A DNA stretch of 33,082 nt, taken from contig JAEZGI010000065.1 in NCBI GenBank assembly GCA_023416995.1, positions 1-33,082 on the forward strand, in the 5' to 3' direction. The notes beneath the pieces are model-generated. The model was not told where the DNA came from and ran no database searches. It saw only the letters and a program-made list of their open reading frames with translations. The position numbers and the translations under genes were made by a program. How positions within the stretch are numbered: position 1 is the first letter of the stretch; each line of letters starts with the position of its first letter. This DNA comes from Bacteroidota bacterium. GTDB taxonomy: Bacteria > Bacteroidota > Bacteroidia > Chitinophagales > Chitinophagaceae. Shown piece by piece: positions 22,900-29,770 of this stretch.

Positions 22900-23481
22900 T
22901 TAAATTGCTTCTTCCCCTTTCTTAGCGTTCTTAAACGGCATACCCATTTCTTTCAGCAGCTCGTAAGCTTCTTCATTAGTCTGGGCAGTAGTTACGAAAG
23001 TAATATCAAGACCAGTGATCCTGTTTACCTTGTCGATATCAATTTCAGGGAAAATGATTTGTTCTGTAACACCCAGGGTGTAGTTTCCACGGCCATCAAA
23101 TGATTTCTCATTAATACCCTTGAAGTCACGTACACGTGGCAGAGCGGTAGCGATTAACCTGTCAAGAAACTCATACATCTTCACACCGCGCAGGGTAACC
23201 CTTGCGCCGATTGGCATTGCCTTTCTGAGTTTGAAGTTAGAGATATCTTTTTTAGAAAGGGTAGCAACTGCTTTCTGACCGGTGATGGTTGTTAACTCAT
23301 CAACTGCAATATCAACCAGTTTCTTGTCAGTAACTGCTCCGTTAACCCCACGGTTAAGACAGATCTTTTCAAGTCTTGGCACCTGCATAACACTTTTATA
23401 ACTGAAGCGTTTCATCAGTGCAGGTACAACATCTTTTTTGTACTTGTCTGCTAGCCTGGGAGTATAGTTTGTTGTGCTCAT
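22900..23481 (-). CDS. rplE: 50S ribosomal protein L5
   Basis: The 193-residue product shows the L5 blocks MQVPRLEKICLNRGVN, ITGQKAVATLSKKDISNFKLRKAMPIGARVTLRG, and the C-terminal NYTLGVTEQIIFPEIDIDKVNRITGLDITFVTTAQTNEEA. L5 binds 5S rRNA and contacts S13 across the subunit interface. The start is 8 bases after the rplX stop, one of the few tight junctions in this cluster. Confidence 0.97.
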   Translation of the reverse strand: MSTTNYTPRLADKYKKDVVPALMKRFSYKSVMQVPRLEKICLNRGVNGAVTDKKLVDIAVDELTTITGQKAVATLSKKDISNFKLRKAMPIGARVTLRGVKMYEFLDRLIATALPRVRDFKGINEKSFDGRGNYTLGVTEQIIFPEIDIDKVNRITGLDITFVTTAQTNEEAYELLKEMGMPFKNAKKGEEAI

Positions 23482-23489
23482 GATTATAA

Positions 23490-23852
23490 TTATTTAATAA
23501 CCTCACCGGATTTTTTTGCGATGCGTACCAGTTTACCGTTCTCACGGGTACGTTTTACTTTAGATGGAGCATTGCTCTTCGCATCCCATAACATTACGTT
23601 AGAGATGTGGATAGGCAATTCCTTCTTTACAATACCACCTTTAGTATCACGGGCGGAGGGTTTTGTGTGTTTGGTTACCACGTGAACACCTTCTACAAGT
23701 ACCTTCTCAGTGTCAGGATAAACTTCCAGCACTTTGCGGGGTTTGTAGACGATCTTGCCACTGTCATCTTTCCTTGCGCGGGAAGCACCGGAAATAACAA
23801 CAACCATGTCACCCTTTTTGATATTAAACTTGGCTTTGAATCTTGTACTCAT
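23490..23852 (-). CDS. rplX: 50S ribosomal protein L24
   Basis: The 120-residue product has the KOW motif at its N-terminus (FNIKKGDMVVVISGASRARKDDSGKI), then VLVEGVHVVTKHTKPS and the KELPIHISNVMLWDAKSNAPSKVKRTREN signature block, shown here in overlapping pieces. L24 initiates large-subunit assembly. It is slightly longer than the E. coli protein because of extra residues after the KOW motif and at the C-terminus. Confidence 0.96.
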   Translation of the reverse strand: MSTRFKAKFNIKKGDMVVVISGASRARKDDSGKIVYKPRKVLEVYPDTEKVLVEGVHVVTKHTKPSARDTKGGIVKKELPIHISNVMLWDAKSNAPSKVKRTRENGKLVRIAKKSGEVIK

Positions 23853-23928
23853 TGTTATATAATTTGTCTCTTAATGAGAAATTGATATTCTGTTTGATGG
23901 CCGGGTAATGTATTACCTTACCTGCTGC

Positions 23929-24297
23929 TTAAAGAACTTCCGGGGCCAGGGAGATAATTTTCATATATCCCTTGTCACGCAATTCGCGGGCAACTGGTCC
24001 GAAGATACGAGTACCACGGGGTTCGTCAGATGCATTCAAAAGAACTACAGCGTTATCATCGAAACGGATATAAGATCCGTCTTTGCGACGCAGTTTGTTT
24101 TTTGTGCGAACGATAACCGCTTTTACTACGGTTCCTTTTTTAATACCGCCGGCAGGGATCGCGTCCTTCACAGTAACGACAATCTTGTCTCCGATTTTAG
24201 CATAATCCTGGCCGCTATTTCCCAATACACGGATACATAACACTTCCTTGGCGCCACTATTATCAGCTACATTTAATCTGCTTTCTTGCTGAATCAT
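23929..24297 (-). CDS. rplN: 50S ribosomal protein L14
   Basis: The 122-residue product starts MIQQESRLNVADNSGAKEVL and ends VARELRDKGYMKIISLAPEVL, with the L14 signature GGIKKGTVVKAVIVRTKNKL in the middle. Length is standard. L14 lies at the subunit interface and pairs with L19. A 95-base spacer to rpsQ contains a hairpin GGAtCCGG / CCGGtTCC (24346-24371, with one T-T mismatch) and imperfect TTTGAGA repeats. Confidence 0.97.
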   Translation of the reverse strand: MIQQESRLNVADNSGAKEVLCIRVLGNSGQDYAKIGDKIVVTVKDAIPAGGIKKGTVVKAVIVRTKNKLRRKDGSYIRFDDNAVVLLNASDEPRGTRIFGPVARELRDKGYMKIISLAPEVL

Positions 24298-24392
24298 CTT
24301 TTTAAGATTTGAGATTTGATATCTAAGATTAAAGACTTGATTGAAGGATCCGGATGAAATCAGCCGGTTCCAGAAGTCCAGAACCTAAAATG

Positions 24393-24671
24393 TTATTTCG
24401 CTTTTTCCACTACTTCCACAAGTCTCCAACGTTTGGTCTTACTCAGTGGACGGCTTTCCATGATCTTAACAAGATCACCGATGGTACACTCATTTTTTTC
24501 ATCATGAGCATGGAACTTGGTAGTCTTTTTTACGAACTTACCATAGATAGGGTGTTTTACCCTTCTTTCAACAGCCACGGTGATTGTTTTAGCCATCTTG
24601 TTGCTGGTAACCACACCGATCCTGATTTTACGCAAATTTCTTTCTTCAGCGCTTGTTGTATTTTCAGCCAT
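24393..24671 (-). CDS. rpsQ: 30S ribosomal protein S17
   Basis: The 92-residue product has the S17 OB-fold sequence RKIRIGVVTSNKMAKTITVAVERRVKHPIYGKFV (given here in overlapping parts: IGVVTSNKMAKTITVAVERR and HPIYGKFVKKTTKFHAHDE) and the signature GDLVKIMESRPLSKTKRWRL. It binds 16S rRNA early in assembly. The start is preceded within 9 to 42 bases by four tandem TTTGAAAA units and, further upstream, by a nested stem-loop that begins right after the rpmC stop. Confidence 0.97.
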   Translation of the reverse strand: MAENTTSAEERNLRKIRIGVVTSNKMAKTITVAVERRVKHPIYGKFVKKTTKFHAHDEKNECTIGDLVKIMESRPLSKTKRWRLVEVVEKAK

Positions 24672-24679
24672 TGTTATAT

Positions 24680-24712
24680 TTTGAAAAATTTGAAAATTTG
24701 AAAATTTGAAAA
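24680..24712. repeat. tandem TTTGAAAA repeat upstream of rpsQ (4 units)
   Basis: Four units of the 8-base sequence TTTGAAAA stand in tandem, the first with one extra A. On the mRNA strand this is a UUUUCAAA run ending about 9 bases before the rpsQ start codon. Confidence 0.85.
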
Positions 24713-24772
24713 TGACAGCTATCTGATTGTTTAAGCTTTCATCCTTTGTTTGTTGCTTCCGGATGGAACCTC

Positions 24773-24831
24773 CTGATAACTGCCCCTTCGTTGTTTATCC
24801 GGTTTTAGCCGCGAAGGTTTCAAATTATCAG
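24773..24831 (-). ncRNA. candidate structured RNA element in the rpmC-rpsQ spacer
   Basis: On the minus strand three nested stems form. The outer stem is CTGATAA / TTATCAG (7 bp). The middle stem is CCTTCG / CGAAGG (6 bp), separated from the outer stem by internal-loop arms of 7 and 5 bases. The inner 3-bp stem is CGG / CCG. It begins 6 bases after the rpmC stop and has no T-tract after it, so it is not a simple terminator. No known family is recognised; it is a candidate processing, stability or autoregulatory element. Confidence 0.45.
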
Positions 24832-24837
24832 ATTTAT

Positions 24838-25053
24838 TTATTTTGATGCGAGGTCCTTCTTCTTTCTGAGTTCCGTTTTCAGACGGGCAAGATCTTTCCG
24901 AAGATCACGGATACTCATCGGGTTCTCCAGCGGAGAAATGGCATGAGCAAACTCCAGCTTTTTCAGGCGCAACTCATCTTCCTGTATTCTTGCCTGCAGA
25001 TCTTTTTCATTAACATCTTTCAGGCTATTTACGAATTCGATTCTCTTTGACAT
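24838..25053 (-). CDS. rpmC: 50S ribosomal protein L29
   Basis: The 71-residue product is a small two-helix L29 with the typical pattern LQARIQEDELRLKKLEFAHA and the C-terminal signature IRDLRKDLARLKTELRKKK. It sits near the peptide exit tunnel and helps dock trigger factor and SRP. It is in standard order between rplP and rpsQ. Confidence 0.95.
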   Translation of the reverse strand: MSKRIEFVNSLKDVNEKDLQARIQEDELRLKKLEFAHAISPLENPMSIRDLRKDLARLKTELRKKKDLASK

Positions 25054-25132
25054 CTTTTGCTATTTGAAAATTTTGACAATTATTGACTGCTACCGGACTC
25101 ACTCACATCTCATTGTCACCCGGCTTCATTAC

Positions 25133-25552
25133 TTACGCCTGGTAATCGCGGCGGGTGATGAATTTTGTTTTAATCGGCAGTTTCTGAGCAGCAAGATGGA
25201 AAGCTTCTTTCGCAACAGTTTCAGATACACCATCACACTCAAACAAAATACGACCTGGCTCAACTACAGCAGCCCAGAATTCAGGGTTACCTTTACCCTT
25301 ACCCATTCTCACCTCAAGTGGCTTACGGGTAACTGGCTTGTCGGGGAATACACGGATCCAAACGTTTCCTTCCCGTTTCATAGCACGGGTCATAGCCTGG
25401 CGAGCCGCTTCAATCTGGCGGTTGGTCAACCAAATAGGTTCCATAGCTTTCAGTGCGAACGAACCGAATGATATAGAATATCCGCGTTTTGCAACTTCCC
25501 GGATCCGCCCCTTCTGCGCTTTCCTATGTTTGGTTCTTTTTGGCTGTAACAT
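25133..25552 (-). CDS. rplP: 50S ribosomal protein L16
   Basis: The 139-residue product starts MLQPKRTKHRKAQKGR and contains the L16 signatures LTNRQIEAARQAMTRAMKRE and RMGKGKGNPEFWAAVVEPGR. L16 contacts A-site tRNA near the peptidyl transferase centre. Length is standard. Two TTTGAAAA units lie 11 to 26 bases upstream of its ATG, in the 43-base spacer after rpsC. Confidence 0.97.
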   Translation of the reverse strand: MLQPKRTKHRKAQKGRIREVAKRGYSISFGSFALKAMEPIWLTNRQIEAARQAMTRAMKREGNVWIRVFPDKPVTRKPLEVRMGKGKGNPEFWAAVVEPGRILFECDGVSETVAKEAFHLAAQKLPIKTKFITRRDYQA

Positions 25553-25562
25553 CTATCTAAAA

Positions 25563-25578
25563 TTTGAAAATTTGAAAA
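25563..25578. repeat. tandem TTTGAAAA repeat upstream of rplP (2 units)
   Basis: Two exact tandem TTTGAAAA units stand in the rpsC-rplP spacer, ending 11 bases before the rplP start codon on the minus strand. Confidence 0.8.
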
Positions 25579-25595
25579 TTGGGTAATTTGTTTTT

Positions 25596-26426
25596 CTATC
25601 TTCTTCCACCACCGCCGGCAGGACCTCTTCTGTCGCCACCGCCTCTGCGGTCACCACCAGGACCACCGCCGCCTCTGCGATCACCACCTCTGCGATCACC
25701 GCCACCACGTTGATCTCTCATATCATCACCCGGACGATCTCTTCTGTCACTTACATCACTCTTACCACCAACAAAGTTTGGATTCAAATCGCGCTGACCA
25801 AGTACTTCACCTTTACAGATCCATACTTTAATACCGATCTTACCATAAACAGTAAGTGCAAATACGTTTGCATAATCAATATCCATACGCAGTGTATGCA
25901 ACGGCGTACGACCTTGTTTGATCTCTTCTGAACGCGCAATTTCTGCACCGCCCAAACGACCACCAACCTTGATCTTGATTCCTTCAGCACCCATACGAAG
26001 CGCAGAAGCAATTGCCATCTTGATAGCTCTTTTATAATTGATACGGTTTTCGATCTGACGGGCGATTGTATCTCCTACGATCATCGCATCCAGTTCAGGA
26101 CGACGAATCTCAAGGATATTAATCTGAACATCATCCTTACCGGTCAGTTTCTTCAACTCTTCTTTAATACGGTCAACTTCGCCACCACCTTTACCGATGA
26201 TGATACCAGGCTTAGATGTATGAATGGTTATGATCAGTTTATTAAGCGTACGCTCAATAACGATCTTTGAGATACCACCTTTGTTGATACGGGCATTCAG
26301 ATAAGTTCTGATTCTGTTATCCTCTATCAACTTGGTAGAAAAATCTCTTCTGTTACCATACCAGTTAGATTCCCAACCGCGAATGATCCCTAACCTGGCA
26401 CCAATAGGATTTGTTTTCTGACCCAT
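25596..26426 (-). CDS. rpsC: 30S ribosomal protein S3 with RGG-like C-terminal tail
   Basis: The 276-residue product has the standard S3 core: MGQKTNPIGARLGIIRGWESNW, the KH domain motif PGIIIGKGGGEVDRI, and the C-terminal domain LGGAEIARSEEIKQGRTPLH. The core ends near residue 220. After VGGKSDVSDRRDRPGDDMR comes a tail of about 40 residues built almost only of R, G, D and P in RRGG- and GDRR-type repeats. S3 lines the mRNA entry channel and has helicase activity. The tail is longer than in E. coli S3 (233 residues) and is a low-complexity, strongly basic RNA-binding type sequence. Confidence 0.97.
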   Translation of the reverse strand: MGQKTNPIGARLGIIRGWESNWYGNRRDFSTKLIEDNRIRTYLNARINKGGISKIVIERTLNKLIITIHTSKPGIIIGKGGGEVDRIKEELKKLTGKDDVQINILEIRRPELDAMIVGDTIARQIENRINYKRAIKMAIASALRMGAEGIKIKVGGRLGGAEIARSEEIKQGRTPLHTLRMDIDYANVFALTVYGKIGIKVWICKGEVLGQRDLNPNFVGGKSDVSDRRDRPGDDMRDQRGGGDRRGGDRRGGGGPGGDRRGGGDRRGPAGGGGRR

Positions 26427-26449
26427 TTATTATGATTTAGAAAAATTAA

Positions 26450-26800
26450 TTATTTAGTTGCTTTTTTGTCTACGATGATCGTAACATGGTTACTGCGCTT
26501 ACGCATCCGGTATGCCCGACCCTGTGGTGCAGGTAACATTCTTTTCAATGTTCTTGCGCCATCTACGAAAATTGTTTTTACCACCAGGTTAGCATCTTCC
26601 GCACTTTCGTTCTCGTTCTTCTGCTTCCAGTTGTTGATGGCACTCAACAATAATTTCTGCAAAGGTGTGGCAGAATGCTGTGGATGATATTCCAGAAACG
26701 CCAACGCCTTCTCGACTTCTTTACCACGGATCTCATCAGCCAGCAAACGCATTCTGCGTGGTGATGTGGGATAATTTTTGAGTTTAGCTACTGCTTCCAT
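26450..26800 (-). CDS. rplV: 50S ribosomal protein L22
   Basis: The 116-residue product has the L22 N-terminal RMRLLADEIRGKEVEKALAF pattern, and the long beta-hairpin that lines the exit tunnel followed by the signature KRMLPAPQGRAYRMRKRSNH. Length is standard. It is followed by rpsC after 23 bases and preceded by a 128-base spacer after rpsS. Confidence 0.97.
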   Translation of the reverse strand: MEAVAKLKNYPTSPRRMRLLADEIRGKEVEKALAFLEYHPQHSATPLQKLLLSAINNWKQKNENESAEDANLVVKTIFVDGARTLKRMLPAPQGRAYRMRKRSNHVTIIVDKKATK

Positions 26801-26818
26801 TTTTATTATTTTTCTTCG

Positions 26819-26843
26819 TCAGCCGATGCCTTGGCGAGGCTGA
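26819..26843. repeat. inverted repeat in the rpsS-rplV spacer
   Basis: A 6-bp stem TCAGCC / GGCTGA with a 13-base loop lies 19 bases upstream of the rplV start. A direct repeat GCAACTTTT occurs twice just beyond it (26853-26861 and 26868-26876). No T-tract follows on the minus strand. Confidence 0.4.
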
Positions 26844-26928
26844 TTCGACTAAGCAACTTTTAGTTATGCAACTTTTTTACTTTGTGTGTGATGAGATCGC
26901 TTACCCGGTTGCCCGGTACCCGAAATCA

Positions 26929-27201
26929 TTACGCCACCTTCTTACTTGAGTGACCCTTGAAGTTCCTGGTAGGTGCAAATTCACCGAGTTTGTGACCAAC
27001 CATAAATTCAGTCACATAGACAGGGATGAATTTATTACCGTTGTGAACAGCAAAAGTATGTCCAACGAAGTCCGGAGTTATGGTAGAACGACGGCTCCAT
27101 GTTTTAATCACACTTCTCTTGCTTTTACCTTCGTTGATTGCCAAAACTTTTTCTTCAAGTCCGGCAGCTACATAAGGGCCTTTTTTAATTGAACGAGCCA
27201 T
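26929..27201 (-). CDS. rpsS: 30S ribosomal protein S19
   Basis: The 90-residue product has the S19 features MARSIKKGPYV, the central IKTWSRRSTITPDFVGHTFAVHNG segment (in parts: KTWSRRSTITPDFVGHTF) and the signature VTEFMVGHKLGEFAPTRNF. It forms a complex with S13 in the head of the 30S subunit. The start follows rplB by 31 bases, in a spacer made almost entirely of TTTGAA-type repeats. Confidence 0.97.
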   Translation of the reverse strand: MARSIKKGPYVAAGLEEKVLAINEGKSKRSVIKTWSRRSTITPDFVGHTFAVHNGNKFIPVYVTEFMVGHKLGEFAPTRNFKGHSSKKVA

Positions 27202-27206
27202 GGTAA

Positions 27207-27228
27207 TTTGAAAATTTGAATTTGAGAA
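27207..27228. repeat. imperfect TTTGAAAA repeat upstream of rpsS
   Basis: One exact TTTGAAAA, a shortened TTTGAA and a TTTGAGAA follow each other in the spacer, beginning 6 bases upstream of the rpsS start codon. Confidence 0.7.
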
Positions 27229-27232
27229 TAAA

Positions 27233-28072
27233 TTACTGTGCTAATTTTTTACCTTTTTTGGTCTGGATGATCAGCTTGTCGCTGCCTTTTCCTCTCTGGC
27301 GTGTTTTCAGACCTTTAGCGTACTTACCGGTCCTTGAACGTGGATGACCACCTGAAGCCTTACCTTCACCACCACCCATCGGGTGATCTACAGGGTTCAT
27401 CGCTACACCACGGGTTCTTGGCTTAATACCTTTCCAACGGTTACGACCGGCTTTACCCATTGTTTCCAGGCTATGATCACCATTACTTACGATACCAACG
27501 GTAGCATAACAGTTAATCAGCACTTTTCTCAATTCACCGGAAGGCATTTTCAATACAGCGTATCTTTCTTCCTTGTTGGTCAACTGTGCAGATGAACCAG
27601 CACTGCGAACCAGCTTTCCACCCTGGCCTGGTTGCATCTCAATGTTATGGATGTTAGTACCAAGTGGAATATTTTTCATCAACAGCGCATTACCAACTTC
27701 AGGAGCTACTTCGTTACCAGAGATAACTGAACCACCAACCTGTAAGCCTTGTGGCGCGAGGATATATCTTTTCTCACCATCAGCATAATGCAACAAAGCA
27801 ATAAATGCGGTACGGTTCGGATCGTATTCAATAGTTGCAACAGTTGCAGGGATATTCTTCTTGTCTCTTTTGAAATCAACAATACGATACATCTTCTTGT
27901 GACCACCGCCTCTGTAGCGCATAGATCTGCGTCCCTGAACGTTTCTACCACCGGTTGATTTTGTACTTTCCAACAAGCTCTTTTCCGGAGTGTCGGAAGT
28001 TATCTCGGCGTATGCATTACCAATTCTCCAGCGTGTTCCTGCGGTAATCGGTTTGTATTTTCTAAGTGCCAT
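27233..28072 (-). CDS. rplB: 50S ribosomal protein L2
   Basis: The 279-residue product has the L2 blocks MALRKYKPITAGTRW, GGGHKKMYRIVDFKRDKKNI, YDPNRTAFIALLHYADGEKRYI and the C-terminal signature RGVAMNPVDHPMGGGEGK, which carries the conserved histidine near the peptidyl transferase centre. L2 is a primary 23S rRNA binder needed for subunit association. Length is standard. The order rplW-rplB-rpsS is canonical. Confidence 0.97.
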   Translation of the reverse strand: MALRKYKPITAGTRWRIGNAYAEITSDTPEKSLLESTKSTGGRNVQGRRSMRYRGGGHKKMYRIVDFKRDKKNIPATVATIEYDPNRTAFIALLHYADGEKRYILAPQGLQVGGSVISGNEVAPEVGNALLMKNIPLGTNIHNIEMQPGQGGKLVRSAGSSAQLTNKEERYAVLKMPSGELRKVLINCYATVGIVSNGDHSLETMGKAGRNRWKGIKPRTRGVAMNPVDHPMGGGEGKASGGHPRSRTGKYAKGLKTRQRGKGSDKLIIQTKKGKKLAQ

Positions 28073-28156
28073 GTTTAATTACTTATACAGTTTTTAAAAT
28101 CTTTGTCAATGCTTTGCGGTGATTGACTCACCATTCTTATCAGTAGTTCGCGTAAA

Positions 28157-28456
28157 TCAGATGTTGGCGTACAAATCAATTGTTTCACCTTCAGCCACTT
28201 TCACATAAGCCTTTTTGTAAGCTGGCTTACGACCAGAGATCACACCGGCTTTTGTAAAACGTGATTTCGCTTTACCAGGAACAACCACTGTGTTAACCTC
28301 AGTAACAGTAACACCATAAAAATCTTCGATAGCTTTTTTTACTTCGAGTTTATTGGCTTTACGTGCCACGCGGAAAGCGTAGGTACGGCTGCTGTCAGTA
28401 AGCTTATTACTTTTTTCGGTCACTATTGGTTTTATCAGAACTTCTGCGAGTCTCAT
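28157..28456 (-). CDS. rplW: 50S ribosomal protein L23
   Basis: The 99-residue product starts MRLAEVLIKPIVTEKSNKL and has the FRVARKANKLEVKKAIEDFY signature and a VNTVVVPGKAKSRF loop. L23 is the exit-tunnel protein that docks trigger factor and SRP. A CCTTTCGAAGG-type hairpin lies in the spacer 32 bases upstream of its start. Confidence 0.97.
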   Translation of the reverse strand: MRLAEVLIKPIVTEKSNKLTDSSRTYAFRVARKANKLEVKKAIEDFYGVTVTEVNTVVVPGKAKSRFTKAGVISGRKPAYKKAYVKVAEGETIDLYANI

Positions 28457-28487
28457 ATAACACTCAATTTGAAAATTTATAATGCGT

Positions 28488-28500
28488 CCCTTCGAAAGGG
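28488..28500. repeat. hairpin CCCTT-CGA-AAGGG in the rplD-rplW spacer
   Basis: A 5-bp stem with a 3-base loop; the minus-strand RNA reads CCCTTTCGAAGGG. The core CCTTTCGAAGG recurs 18 bases upstream of the rplC start (29788-29798). Confidence 0.55.
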
Positions 28501-28506
28501 TACTAT

Positions 28507-29145
28507 TTATGCTTCTACAGCTGCCTCGTCTTCAGCAAACACTTTGGCAGTGCTTTCTGTAAGAACCAATACGTCTGCGTTAACGATGTCGTAAGTGCTC
28601 ATATCTGCCAGCAACGAACCTTTAACCTTGGGAATGTTACGCACACTCAGGAACAGGTTTTCGTTATCTTCAGGATAGATGAACAACAACTTTTTGGAGT
28701 TGATCTTAAGACCACCCAGTATCTGGGTAAGTTGTTTTGTTTTTGGAGCCTCAAGGTTGATATCCTCAACGATCATGATCCCGTTTTCTTTAGCCTTGTA
28801 AGTAAGTGCACTCATTTTAGCGAGATCCTTTACTTTACGGTTAAGCTTGATATCATAATCACGTGGTTTTGGCCCGAAGATACTACCACCACCCTTGTTC
28901 AAAGGGCTACGGAGATTACCTTTACGTGCACCACCTGTACCTTTCTGACGGTGAAGTTTTTTGCTGGAACCTTTTACTTCAAGACGGGTCTTTACTTTAT
29001 GTGTTCCCTGGCGCTGTGCAGCAAGATGTTGCTTTACAGCCAGATAAATGACGTGATCATTCGGCTCAATTGCGAAGATCTCATCCGGTAACTCGATCGA
29101 GCGACCCGACTTTTCACCTTTTATATTTAAAACGTCTACTTGCAT
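28507..29145 (-). CDS. rplD: 50S ribosomal protein L4
   Basis: The 212-residue product has the L4 extended loop (KKLHRQKGTGGARKGNLRSP and GGGSIFGPKPRDYDIKLNRK) that reaches into the exit tunnel. LLFIYPEDNENLFLSVRNIP and the C-terminal YDIVNADVLVLTESTAKVF follow. In E. coli L4 represses the S10 operon through its leader RNA. Here it is the third gene of the cluster and follows rplC by 7 bases. A modest Shine-Dalgarno-like AAGGA lies before its ATG. Confidence 0.97.
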   Translation of the reverse strand: MQVDVLNIKGEKSGRSIELPDEIFAIEPNDHVIYLAVKQHLAAQRQGTHKVKTRLEVKGSSKKLHRQKGTGGARKGNLRSPLNKGGGSIFGPKPRDYDIKLNRKVKDLAKMSALTYKAKENGIMIVEDINLEAPKTKQLTQILGGLKINSKKLLFIYPEDNENLFLSVRNIPKVKGSLLADMSTYDIVNADVLVLTESTAKVFAEDEAAVEA

Positions 29146-29152
29146 TGTATCC

Positions 29153-29770
29153 TTATTTCTGAATTAAGACAATTGAACCATTATGACCAGGAACCGAACC
29201 GGTAACCAGGAGGTAATTTTTCTCGGTAAAGACTTTCACTACTTTCAAACCTTTCACCTTAACGCGATCACCGCCCATACGACCGGCCATGCGCATACCT
29301 TTGAAAACGCGTGAAGCATCAGAAGAGTTACCGATAGAACCCGGTGCTCTCTGACGATCGTGCTGACCGTGAGACTGCTCACCAACACCATGGAATCCAT
29401 GACGTCTTACAACACCCTGGAAACCCTTTCCTTTGGTAGTACCCACGATTTCCACTTTATCTCCCTCTGCGAAAATGTCTACAGTGACAGTATCACCGAG
29501 CGCTTTCTCAAGAGAGTAATCGCGAAATTCTTTTACAAACTTTTTTGCTGCTGTATTGGCTTTAGCGAAGTGATTTTTTTCGGCAGAAATGGTGTGTTTT
29601 TCATTCTTGTCGCCGAAAGCTAACTGGATAGCATTGTATCCGTCGGAGTCTTTTGTCTTTACCTGGGTAACCACATTTGGTCCCGCTTCAATGATGGTGC
29701 AGGGGGTCTGCTTACCATCGGGGCCGAAGATGCTGGTCATCCCAATTTTTTTGCCAATAATTCCTTTCAT
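29153..29770 (-). CDS. rplC: 50S ribosomal protein L3
   Basis: The 205-residue product starts MKGIIGKKIGMTSIFGPDGK and carries the L3 signature GTTKGKGFQGVVRRHGFHG followed by HGQHDRQRAPGSIGNSSD and FKGMRMAGRMGGDRVKV, the central extension reaching the peptidyl transferase centre. L3 is an early assembly protein. A 311-base non-coding stretch with a terminator-like hairpin separates it from rpsJ, which is unusual because the two are normally adjacent in a single transcript. Confidence 0.97.
   Translation of the reverse strand: MKGIIGKKIGMTSIFGPDGKQTPCTIIEAGPNVVTQVKTKDSDGYNAIQLAFGDKNEKHTISAEKNHFAKANTAAKKFVKEFRDYSLEKALGDTVTVDIFAEGDKVEIVGTTKGKGFQGVVRRHGFHGVGEQSHGQHDRQRAPGSIGNSSDASRVFKGMRMAGRMGGDRVKVKGLKVVKVFTEKNYLLVTGSVPGHNGSIVLIQK

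Noticed and set aside
28732..29091. Plus-strand reading frames opposite ribosomal protein genes
   Set aside because: Several exist through the cluster. They are antisense to highly conserved genes, with cysteine- and histidine-rich products typical of shadow frames.
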